A DNA stretch of 9,461 nt, from the NCBI GenBank assembly GCA_003354225.1, contig PIVH01000041.1, positions 1 through 9,461 of the forward strand, in the 5' to 3' direction. The DNA is from Globobulimina sp. Lineage: Eukaryota > Foraminifera > Rotaliida. Below, one piece after another: positions 1-7,731 of the stretch. Each line of letters opens with the position of its first letter. Positions within the stretch are counted from its first letter, which is position 1. Position numbers and translations under genes: made by a program. The notes under the pieces were generated by a model. The model was not told the origin of the DNA. It did not search any database and saw nothing but the letters and a program-made list of their open reading frames with translations.

Positions 1-1560
1 AAATCATTTTTAAATGTCCAACAGATAAAAAATGCCAATGAAGAAACTGTAACGCTACAAATTGAATGTTTAACTGCATTGCATGACTTTTTTGAAACAG
101 AAGAACGACGGACGGAATTTCTGCAAAGCAAAACTGAGAAAAATACAAATAAACATATCGCCAAAGAGAAAATTATCAACGAAGAAGAAAGCAGCGATAT
201 TGAATCCGATGCGGAGTTAAGTGATGAACAAGAAATGAAAGAAGAGACTGGAAACCACCGCGATGTGGCAGGTATTCGTGGGGGATATGTCTCGACCGAT
301 ACAGGCAATTTAATCGAATTTATTAATACCATATCTTGCTCCATCACTGTGCTCTGTTTGTCGTCGTCTGATCAGGTCAGGAATAAATGTTGTGAGATAT
401 TATTAGATTGGACCGCTTCTTGCTGGGTCAATCCAATCGAGTCTCTAAAAGAAATCATCTCATTTTGTTTGGATCCAACCGATTTCTATCATAAAACTTG
501 CGACATTGCCTATATTGCATTAAGTAAAATTATTGAACGAACACCGAACTTATTTCATATGAATTGTATTCATGGCATTGTGCAATGTTTTAAATTGTAC
601 CATTCCTCATTAGATTATACATTCATTGATGTGGATGAAAAGAATCCAATCATAAATACAATAATTCCGCAAAATGTGCCTAAATTATTTGGTGTGTTGG
701 AGGAAATGAATAAAAGTAAACAGCAACAAGTTTTATGTGCAATTTGTCGATCGATAATAAGTTATATTGATTTTGGTGTTTGTAAAAAAAAAATTATTTC
801 CAAAAAGAATTATTTGCAGATTCCAATGTTTGTGACATATTTATGTCATTTTTTATGTGCTATGCCGTTTGAAACGTATACGCCAAGTCAGCCATATGCG
901 GTTATTCAATGTTTAGATAATATTTTAAAAAATAATATTACGCATTTAACGGCAAATATAAGCAATAAAATGAAGATATTGAATGAGAACATATCAAATA
1001 AAAAAGAGATTTTAAGCAATGTACGAGCTTTATATGAATATTTATGTCATGGTTTAATGTGTTTAATAATATATCAATTCAGAGAGTTTTGGACGAAATT
1101 ATATAATTTAAGTGATCAACATATATATAATTATAAATTAACTGCAAATAAAAAAAATAAAGATAAAAATTTTAAAACCAAAAAACAACAAAATGGTGAG
1201 ACCCAAATGTTATTTATTATTGATATAAAAGGTAAAAAAAAAATGATCAAAGACTTGCAAAGTTTATATCAGCTCTATTTTATTGAAAAACAAATTCGTT
1301 TGAATAAAAATAATAAGACAAAAAGACATAATACGCGATCAGGTAAAAAAGAAGAGAAATATAACATAGCTCCAGTTTTAATTAAGATTGAAAAGGAATT
1401 TATGAAAATGGCAAATGAATATGTTGATGAAATGGCAAATGAATCGACACAAACTGATTCAGAAAGAAATTCTAGCGACGATATTGACAGTGATAACGAG
1501 AATGATCTCGATATTGATATGATTGATGTTGAAAAGCACCAAAAGAAGAAAAAAAGATAA
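1..1560 (+). CDS. Scc2/NIPBL-like sister-chromatid cohesion loader, C-terminal 519 residues (5' partial)
   Basis: The frame is open from base 1 to a TAA at 1558-1560, so the gene enters from the left and its start lies outside the window. Seen: alpha-helical HEAT-like segments, an acidic/basic insertion at visible residues about 46-86, helices at about 107-200, a block reading FVTYLCHFLCAMPFETYT near 277-294, then CLIIYQFREFWTKLYNLSD near 354-372, and a tail with an acidic Ser/Asp stretch (about 480-510) ending KKKKR. The order and spacing resemble the Nipped-B C-terminal domain: NIPBL has corresponding blocks of the type IHMKAVAGM, ACFPYQTQEE and LKEHYGLSDSKI. Family role: with Scc4/MAU2, Scc2 loads cohesin on chromatin and stimulates its ATPase. 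The basic end may be a nuclear localisation signal. The protein stops soon after the conserved domain, without the long C-terminal extension of vertebrate NIPBL. The family call comes from remembered similarity, not a search. No intron is needed in this part. Confidence 0.75.
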   Translation, partial: KSFLNVQQIKNANEETVTLQIECLTALHDFFETEERRTEFLQSKTEKNTNKHIAKEKIINEEESSDIESDAELSDEQEMKEETGNHRDVAGIRGGYVSTDTGNLIEFINTISCSITVLCLSSSDQVRNKCCEILLDWTASCWVNPIESLKEIISFCLDPTDFYHKTCDIAYIALSKIIERTPNLFHMNCIHGIVQCFKLYHSSLDYTFIDVDEKNPIINTIIPQNVPKLFGVLEEMNKSKQQQVLCAICRSIISYIDFGVCKKKIISKKNYLQIPMFVTYLCHFLCAMPFETYTPSQPYAVIQCLDNILKNNITHLTANISNKMKILNENISNKKEILSNVRALYEYLCHGLMCLIIYQFREFWTKLYNLSDQHIYNYKLTANKKNKDKNFKTKKQQNGETQMLFIIDIKGKKKMIKDLQSLYQLYFIEKQIRLNKNNKTKRHNTRSGKKEEKYNIAPVLIKIEKEFMKMANEYVDEMANESTQTDSERNSSDDIDSDNENDLDIDMIDVEKHQKKKKR

Positions 1561-1730
1561 AAGATAGCGACTTTTTGTAATTATTTCTGATTGGTTGCAT
1601 TGATATATTTTTTTAACACATTTATTTACGCACCGCATATCTCTTAATTAAATTTTATTTATCTCATTCAATATTTAGCACAAATGTTGTAACGATCATC
1701 CAATAATCTTTAGGTTTTATGCTGCAAATA
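1561..1730. other. Convergent intergenic spacer with 3'-end signals
   Basis: 170 nt between the stop codons of the cohesin-loader gene (+) and the PPR gene (-). It is A+T-rich and holds no convincing ORF. Plus strand: ATTAAA at 1647-1652, about 90 nt after the loader stop, and AATAAA at 1733-1738, which overlaps the last codons of the PPR gene. Minus strand: TTTATT on the plus strand at 1654-1659 and 1621-1626 reads AATAAA about 70 and 105 nt after the PPR stop. These are plausible polyadenylation hexamers; their use is inferred. Confidence 0.55.
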
Positions 1731-4700
1731 TCAATAAAAATCATTGCAGGAACATTTACCGTCTTGAAAAGTATGAACGCGGTTTGCATCTGAAACAATT
1801 ACTTTTCTGTTTGTGATGATTGAGATGAGTTTAATTGATTGGTGGCAATCATTACAAATTCTTAGATTCTTATTTATTACAATCTGATAATCATTTGCTG
1901 TTTTCAACAATGCATAGACCAATGCTAATTTTTCACTGTGTCGCAATAATTCATATTCTTTCTCCGAATCCGTGTTTAGCTCTTTTGTGATGAAACTAAA
2001 ATCGTGTTTGAATGCATATTCTTGTTTTAATTGTTCCCATAATTCGTGCAGTTTCTCATCAATTAACTCTGACTCTCTTTTACTAAAATCCCTTTTATAT
2101 TTATTGCCTGCTTCGAATCTGTACAAAGTGCCATAAATATCTATCTCGGATATTCCTTTTGTTTTTGTCCAACCTCTCAATTTCATCTCTTTCCGAATCA
2201 TTTCGACTTTATCGAATTCCTGATATGCGCCATAAATATGTGATAATAATATGGAGGCTGCTCCTAATTTATCCGCATATTTGTGGCCAACAAATCTTTG
2301 TTTCATTTGATTGAAAACAGTTTCTGCCATTTCCTTATTCTTATATTTGCGACATCCGTTCAACAATGACATCCACACAGAATAAGGCAGCAATAATATA
2401 TCATTCTCATCCATTATAACATCAAATGCTTGCTCCAAAAACCCATTTCGCGCAAAGCAATCAACCAACGCATTTATAGTATTTGCAGTATAATTTTGTG
2501 GCGAATGTTTTATTTCACTTTGCCATAAATATTGTGCCTGCTCCACATTGCCACTGTGACTGTACGCATTGAGTAAAGATGTATAAATCTTATCATCTGC
2601 TTTTAAACCAACTCCATTCTTCATTCTATCAAACAGCTCCTCCACTTTCTGCAAATCTCCATTGCGGCCAAACGCATGAATGATACTGTTGAAAATATCA
2701 ATGTCTTTCAGCTCATTAAAGTTAAATATTTCCAGACAAATATCCAACATTCCACATTTGCCGTACATATGAATCAAATTAATTTGTATCGACCGGTCAT
2801 TCAACATATTAATGTCCATCTTATTATGTATTTTCTTTCCAAAGTGATAAGCTGAGGATTGACTGCACGCTTTGAATAAAATAACATGTGATATAATATC
2901 TGCAGATAGCATGTTGTCATAATATTTTTTAAATAACTCAATGCATTGTAAATTATCTCCATTTTCAAAATAAGCAGTCATCATTGCATTAATACAAATA
3001 ATATCTCGCTCCGTCTCTCCAATGCAACCAAATATTTCTTTTGCTTTCTTAATATCTCCCAAGTTTCCATAAAAGTCAATCAGTGTACATTTGAGTTGAA
3101 GAGATGGATATTTATTATTTATATTTTTAATGTTGGATATGATTTCTATGCCTTTCTGCTGCCACGAATCATTTCTATTTTTCATATGTATGCAGGCCTT
3201 CAAAGCCAATATTTGCGAGACATCATTTTCTGCATTTTCTAGTTTAAATTCCTCGTACAATGCCAGTGCTTTTTTGCAATAACCATTGTTTATATAGGCT
3301 CTCATCAAACAATTTATACTTTCTACATTCTTCTCCTTCTCAGCAATACCATCAAAAACTGCTTCTGCACATAAAATATGCCCCATATTTCCAAAAGCTT
3401 TGATAGCAATCAAATGGGTAATAATGGTCGCTTCCATTTTATCCATACCCTTAATATCTGCATACAAATCGAGGCATTTTCCATCCATTTTATGGTTACA
3501 ATAGGCAGTCATCATACAATTCACAGTTTGAATATTAATGCATTTATTTTTATTTTTAATTTGATTGAATACATTCAAAGCTTTATTAATGTCATTCAAA
3601 GGATGTCCGTAAAAATGAATCAATGTGTTTTGCAGTTGAACATGATGCTCAATATTGCGATCATTAATTTTCCTTTTAATGATATCATTTCCTGTCAATA
3701 TATCATCCGTATTACTGCAACATTTAAGTGCCAACAATATGGATATATCATCCATCAAATCTGTTTCTTGATATTTACAATACACTTTCAACGCTTCTTT
3801 ATATGAATTGTTTTGGATCAAAGCTTGCATCATATTATTAATGCTCACATTATCTTTATTTTCAAGATTGGTAAATGAGTTTATGGCTTTCTCAATCTCT
3901 CCAAAATGGCCATAACCAGCAATCAATGTATTATTCAATTCAATGCTTGCAATATTTGTAATATTTTTAACAATCTGCTTGATATTGATGGCATCATTTG
4001 TATTAATACACATTTTGAGCAATAATATGTGTGAGACATCATCATGAATTCTTTTGTATTTGTTATACAAAGACAGTGCATCTTCAAATCGTTTATTTTC
4101 ATTATAAACAGAAATCATACAATTTATAATCTCAATCCTTTTATCCATTATATTTTCAAACAAATGCATGGCGGCACAAATGTCCTTATTATCACCATAT
4201 GTTTTCAAAGCAATCATAAATGTCTGCGGATCACTTTGCAATTGTAAGTTGCCAATGTTTTCAAAGATATTTATTGATTCTTTCCACATTCCATTGTCAG
4301 AATACATTCTCATCAAAGCATTCACACATTTTATGCTGGGATTTGCAATCTGATCGAATACATTTTGTGCTTTCGTGACTTGTTTAAAATGATTATAAAA
4401 ATGAATGGCTGTGTTGGCATAGTTTACATTGTTGCTTTTACGCAATGTCTTGTCCAGAATGTCTTGTCCCATTTGCATATTATTGGTGTTGGTACAGGCT
4501 TTGACGGCCAATAAATGGGAGATATCATCTCTTAAATAGCTATATCGGGCATCTTTATATATTGATAGTGCCTCCATATAACAATGGTTATTTATATAAG
4601 TTTGGGTCATACAGTTGAGAGTAACCACACTTTTCTTGTTACTGTCAATATTGTTGAATATAAGCAATGCTTTGTCAGTTTGAGCAAAATGTCCATAAAA

Positions 4701-5435
4701 ATTTATCATACTGTTTAATAGCTCAATGCTGTGATTATTACTATTTGATGAGTTTACATTCAATTCTTTGATGAGTTGTTGCCCGAATCGATAATTATTG
4801 GTAATAATACACGATTTGATGGCAAATAAATGGCAAATATCATTCATCTGCACAGTTTTATGAAAGTCTTGATATAAACGCAATGATTGTGGTTGACAGT
4901 TATTTTTAATGTAAGCTTTCATCATAGCACTGATTGTATTGACATTTTCCATATTCTTTGCCGGAATTGACTCAAACACATTTATTGCTGCTTGCATTTG
5001 ATTGAAATGACTGTAAAAATTAATCAATGCATTTGGTACATAACTGTCATTTTCAATTAAGTGCAGTGGAACTTTCGAATGAATAATGCTTCCCTTTTCG
5101 AAATTGTTTGATTCAATGCAACATCGCATCAATGATGGATAGGATACTTTGTCTGAACCTAAAATCATATGAATATCATCCCAAATTAGCCAGATTTTGT
5201 GTGCATGTTTTGTGGATAAGCATAGTTTTACCATGGTATTGATCACAAAATGGTTTTTTGCTTCATTTGAAGGAATTTGGTGATAGATTCCAAATGCTTT
5301 TCCGACAATCACTTGGTTTGTTTCTTTCCCGTCATTCTTTTGATACAAACTCTTTATTGATTGGGTTGCTGCTTTACAAGTTAAGAACGGTTTCGATATT
5401 GTTGAGAAGTGCACATGAAAACCTTTGGAAATCAT
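1731..5435 (-). CDS. PLS-class pentatricopeptide repeat protein with E1-E2-DYW deaminase domain; probable organellar C-to-U RNA editing factor
   Basis: 1234 residues, intronless, from ATG at 5435-5433 to TGA at 1733-1731; an in-frame TAA (5459-5457) lies just upstream, and the only earlier codon giving a longer frame is a TTG, so this ATG is preferred. Residues 1-35 are rich in K, S, H and T with no acid before about D35, fitting a mitochondrial presequence. Residues about 61-1016 carry roughly 27 PPR motifs in P-L-S order: P motifs start near 61, 162, 269, 367, 434, 529, 633, 702, 810 and 911; L motifs carry a D(I/V)SHLLALKAC-like core; S motifs an NTLIHFYGHFG-like core. E1 is about 1017-1050, E2 about 1056-1092, DYW about 1091-1234. 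The deaminase motif HSE (H1166, E1168) and CxxCH (C1194, C1197, H1198) are present, as is the second zinc set H1221, C1228, C1230. The protein ends DFY rather than DYW, and the PG-box region reads KGISEID, without the usual PG and W. Known for the family: the PPR array binds RNA and the DYW domain deaminates a nearby cytidine. Confidence 0.93.
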   Translation of the reverse strand: MISKGFHVHFSTISKPFLTCKAATQSIKSLYQKNDGKETNQVIVGKAFGIYHQIPSNEAKNHFVINTMVKLCLSTKHAHKIWLIWDDIHMILGSDKVSYPSLMRCCIESNNFEKGSIIHSKVPLHLIENDSYVPNALINFYSHFNQMQAAINVFESIPAKNMENVNTISAMMKAYIKNNCQPQSLRLYQDFHKTVQMNDICHLFAIKSCIITNNYRFGQQLIKELNVNSSNSNNHSIELLNSMINFYGHFAQTDKALLIFNNIDSNKKSVVTLNCMTQTYINNHCYMEALSIYKDARYSYLRDDISHLLAVKACTNTNNMQMGQDILDKTLRKSNNVNYANTAIHFYNHFKQVTKAQNVFDQIANPSIKCVNALMRMYSDNGMWKESINIFENIGNLQLQSDPQTFMIALKTYGDNKDICAAMHLFENIMDKRIEIINCMISVYNENKRFEDALSLYNKYKRIHDDVSHILLLKMCINTNDAINIKQIVKNITNIASIELNNTLIAGYGHFGEIEKAINSFTNLENKDNVSINNMMQALIQNNSYKEALKVYCKYQETDLMDDISILLALKCCSNTDDILTGNDIIKRKINDRNIEHHVQLQNTLIHFYGHPLNDINKALNVFNQIKNKNKCINIQTVNCMMTAYCNHKMDGKCLDLYADIKGMDKMEATIITHLIAIKAFGNMGHILCAEAVFDGIAEKEKNVESINCLMRAYINNGYCKKALALYEEFKLENAENDVSQILALKACIHMKNRNDSWQQKGIEIISNIKNINNKYPSLQLKCTLIDFYGNLGDIKKAKEIFGCIGETERDIICINAMMTAYFENGDNLQCIELFKKYYDNMLSADIISHVILFKACSQSSAYHFGKKIHNKMDINMLNDRSIQINLIHMYGKCGMLDICLEIFNFNELKDIDIFNSIIHAFGRNGDLQKVEELFDRMKNGVGLKADDKIYTSLLNAYSHSGNVEQAQYLWQSEIKHSPQNYTANTINALVDCFARNGFLEQAFDVIMDENDILLLPYSVWMSLLNGCRKYKNKEMAETVFNQMKQRFVGHKYADKLGAASILLSHIYGAYQEFDKVEMIRKEMKLRGWTKTKGISEIDIYGTLYRFEAGNKYKRDFSKRESELIDEKLHELWEQLKQEYAFKHDFSFITKELNTDSEKEYELLRHSEKLALVYALLKTANDYQIVINKNLRICNDCHQSIKLISIITNRKVIVSDANRVHTFQDGKCSCNDFY

Positions 5436-5499
5436 TAACAACAAAAAAACTTTTTTTTAGTCAGGAGAGCAAGTATAGTTATAAAAGTATAGAATGATT
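5436..5499 (-). other. 64-nt spacer between co-directional minus-strand genes
   Basis: This short stretch must hold the 5' leader of the PPR gene and any 3' UTR of the upstream membrane-protein gene. It contains a T8 run at 5451-5458 and no AATAAA on the minus strand. The first minus-strand AATAAA after the membrane-protein stop is TTTATT at 5353-5358 (plus strand), inside the PPR coding region. The mRNA of the upstream gene may therefore run into the PPR gene. Confidence 0.45.
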
Positions 5500-6255
5500 T
5501 TACGCCACATAGATATTTTTTCTCTTCTTTCCTCGAATATCTGCATGAGGATCAAATTGAGCATTTTTGGTTTGGTTGGATATTTTTTCAATATTTCTTT
5601 TCGCAGTGAAGTTTTGAATATCGTTTGTAAATTCATACAACAGAGACACAGCCAAAATAATCAAGATATAGGCAATTGAATTAATAACAGACTCTCCAAT
5701 CTTTGCAAACAATAAGAATCCTTTTAATAATAAAATCAGCGAAATAATGCTCATAAATATGATAAATTGCGCAGAAACAAAGGATAAAATAATTCCGACA
5801 AAATAATTGTGTCTATGATTTGAATCATCATTTCCGAGCTTAGCGCATTTTGTAATCATTTTCACGAATCGATGTAAAAGAATTATGCCCAAAACAAACA
5901 TAACAGAGCATAATACGGTAATTTTATTGACACATTCTTCCGTTTCAGTTTCTGGTTTGACTGTGCAAATGAAAGAATATTTAGATATTAATGAAGATAT
6001 CAGAACCAGACAGGCCATATAACACAAAAATATCATTAATCTTCGTTTTTTTTTAAAAGGATGTTTGTAGTCCGATAAGAATATACCAAATAATACATTA
6101 TTGTTTTTAATGTAGATCCATAAATCTGACACGATGTTTTCTGTCCAAATTACTCTGTCTGTGTCATACAATTCTTCTTCTTTCTCGCACGTGTTATTGA
6201 CTGGTTGCTTCACAACAAATTTCGGTGATAATTTGGAGAGCACTTTGTTTAGCAT
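5500..6255 (-). CDS. Uncharacterised membrane protein, about four transmembrane segments
   Basis: 251 residues, ATG at 6255-6253, TAA at 5502-5500. I do not recognise the family firmly. Residues 1-72 are hydrophilic, ending in a run of lysines and arginines (HPFKKKRRL, about 65-73) directly before the first membrane segment (about 73-91). Further hydrophobic segments lie at about 112-128, 150-182 (long, possibly one helix plus a re-entrant part) and 188-207. A polar loop with two Cys (C97, C108) separates segments 1 and 2; C97 and C108 could pair if the loop is exported. The C-terminal tail (about 208-251) is hydrophilic and ends with basic GKKRKNIYVA. The segment LFGIFLSDYKHPF before a basic patch and a helix is vaguely like the pre-helix motif of polycystin-type proteins, but this is weak. 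The gene is coding by its long, coherent hydrophobic pattern. Its start codon overlaps that of the divergent transporter gene. The next in-frame Met is about residue 74, inside helix 1, which supports the first ATG. Confidence 0.7.
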   Translation of the reverse strand: MLNKVLSKLSPKFVVKQPVNNTCEKEEELYDTDRVIWTENIVSDLWIYIKNNNVLFGIFLSDYKHPFKKKRRLMIFLCYMACLVLISSLISKYSFICTVKPETETEECVNKITVLCSVMFVLGIILLHRFVKMITKCAKLGNDDSNHRHNYFVGIILSFVSAQFIIFMSIISLILLLKGFLLFAKIGESVINSIAYILIILAVSLLYEFTNDIQNFTAKRNIEKISNQTKNAQFDPHADIRGKKRKNIYVA

Positions 6256-6256
6256 G
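6253..6256. promoter_or_regulatory. Overlapping divergent start codons (CATG)
   Basis: CAT at 6253-6255 is the minus-strand ATG of the membrane-protein gene, and ATG at 6254-6256 is the plus-strand start of the transporter gene. The plus start has a strong Kozak-like context (A at -3, G at +4); the minus start has T at -3. No intergenic promoter space exists, so each gene's transcription start and leader must lie within the other's coding region, or one of the starts is not the one used. Confidence 0.6.
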
Positions 6257-7714
6257 GAAACAAAAAACAGTTTGGACTTACAGAGAAGTGGTGAGGTTGC
6301 ATTATCATTAGATGAGCGCCTGAAATCATTAAAAACAAGATATTGTACATTGCTATGTTTATTAGCATCAATTGATGTTTTGGGGTATTCATAATTCCTT
6401 CATTCATTTTAATGATTTATTGAATATATATAATTTGTATGACACAGACCATTTGCAACCGATGCACATTTACCATCATTGCCCAAAATGACATCGGATT
6501 TACATACATCTCCGTCATGGATTCAATTTAGTGTTTTATCGTATTCCTTCATATTGGCAGTATCTTCATTATGCGGCGGTTATTTATCAGATAGATATGG
6601 TCGGAGATTAATAACCTTATTCGGTTTATTCTTTTTTATTTTGGGTGGATTTGCTTGTGTTGTGGCTCCAAATATTTTAGTATTAAATATCTCGCGTATT
6701 ATCCAAGGATTTGGCGGTGGCATATCTTCCATTATAACATCAGCCGTTGCTCGGGATGTATTTTTAGCAAATGAACGCATGCAAATATTGGGCATCTTAG
6801 GAACATTACGACCATTCGCAATATGCATAGCACCGATATTTGGTGGTTGGATCGCTGAAACATTCAATTGGAGAATGGTATTTTTTGTAACATCCTCAGT
6901 TGCGTTGATTGTATGTCTTATGACATTTATATTATTGCCAGAGACGAAAGAAAAGTTTTTTATTGCTCGTCGCAGTGATATGGATAAAGCAAATATTAAA
7001 ATTAATATGACACAAATTCTATGCTCGGACTGCATTTTATTAACAGTGAGTTTTATGTTTGCATTCCGAATGATCGCAGTCTTTGTATTCTTAAATGAAT
7101 TCCCGTTTGTTGTGGATGCTATTTATGCATTTAATGAATTTACATCGGGTGTGTTGATTGGCTGTGGTGCCTTTTGTTTGGTTATCGGGGCTTCTCTCAG
7201 TATTTTAATGGCTCGGTGCAACAAAGTATGCATAATGCGATTGTCTGCGAGTTGTGCTTTGCTGTCAAGCATATTATTAATAAGTGGGCCTATATGGAAT
7301 CATTGGAAGGAAATAAAGAGTAAAAAAATCTCATTTGCTGATTTATACACATATAATGATTGGTACTTTATTGTGATCCCATTTTGTATTTTGACATTCA
7401 GCCAAGGATTAAATGGGCCGCCTTCCAATGTGATTGTGCTGGAACCCTATCCACATTGCGCTGCTTCAATAAGTTCAATCTTAGTATTTTGGAGACTGAT
7501 CTTTCCAGCCATTGTTATGATTATTATTACGCAAATCGCCTCCATCTCAAATGAAAGCAACCACATTGCCGCACTTATTATAGTTCTAACTATGTCATTC
7601 ATGGGACTCTTATGCTTCTTGCTCATGTTTTGTGGAACCTGTTTATCGAAACAAACTGTCGAGAAGAGAATGAATATTAATCCACAAAAATATTATGTAA
7701 AAGTTTTGAGTTAG
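6254..7714 (+). CDS. Bcr/CflA-type major facilitator superfamily transporter (two exons: 6254-6384 and 6448-7714)
   Basis: Joining the exons gives 465 residues, ATG 6254, TAG at 7712-7714. The splice rebuilds membrane segment 1 and its conserved end: exon 1 ends ASIDVLG and exon 2 continues PFATDAHLPSLPKM, the usual Bcr/CflA pattern (…P.A.D.YLP.LP). Also seen: MFS motif A, GGYLSDRYGRRL (about 87-98); SRIIQGFGGG…ARDVF (about 126-149), the family's R..QG.G…RD.F block; APIFGGWIAETFNWR (about 172-186); and a late EPYPHCAASISS block (about 376-387). About 12 membrane segments fit. Known for the family: proton-driven export of drugs or other small molecules through the plasma or an internal membrane; the substrate here is unknown. 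This subfamily is mainly bacterial, so transfer is possible, but the intron shows it lives in a eukaryotic genome. An upstream in-frame ATG at 6134 would extend the protein by 40 residues antisense to the neighbouring gene and is less likely. A glycosyltransferase gene follows 17 nt after the stop. Confidence 0.85.
6385..6447 (+). other. 63-nt spliceosomal intron in the transporter gene
   Basis: It begins GTATTC and ends GACACAG, is A+T-rich, and has TTTTAATGA about 35 nt before the end as a possible branch region. Exon 1 ends with GG and exon 2 begins with A, giving a Gly codon (phase 2). Unspliced, the frame meets TAA at 6392-6394, and the exon 2 frame has a TGA at 6440-6442. Removal joins the conserved first helix and loop of the transporter exactly. 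Confidence 0.85.
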
Positions 7715-7731
7715 TGTCACAAGTCACAAGC
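7715..7731 (+). repeat. 17-nt gene junction containing a tandem 7-bp repeat (TCACAAG x2)
   Basis: The whole space between the transporter stop and the glycosyltransferase ATG is 17 nt. TCACAAG occurs at 7717-7723 and again at 7724-7730. Both copies end in AG. There is no polyadenylation hexamer here. Confidence 0.7.

Noticed and set aside
1705-1733. TGA read as Trp at the end of the PPR protein to restore a Trp ending
   Set aside because: Reading through gives D-F-Y-W followed by six more residues before TAA, not a DYW end, and no in-frame TGA is needed elsewhere in the window.
3378-3806. 142-residue plus-strand ORF within the PPR gene
   Set aside because: Antisense shadow of the repeat array; its composition mirrors the PPR codons and it has no recognisable domain.
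2500-5260. CRISPR-like or DNA tandem repeat array
   Set aside because: The periodicity is at the protein level (PPR motifs of about 31-36 residues); no identical DNA repeats with unique spacers are seen.
6580-7035. 151-residue minus-strand ORF inside the transporter gene
   Set aside because: Antisense shadow of a well-supported transporter exon with conserved motifs.
7697-7730. A tiny intron (GTAAAAG… to AG at 7723 or 7730) fusing the transporter to the glycosyltransferase
   Set aside because: It would be 27 or 34 nt, shorter than the other introns here, and neither acceptor joins the two frames in phase.
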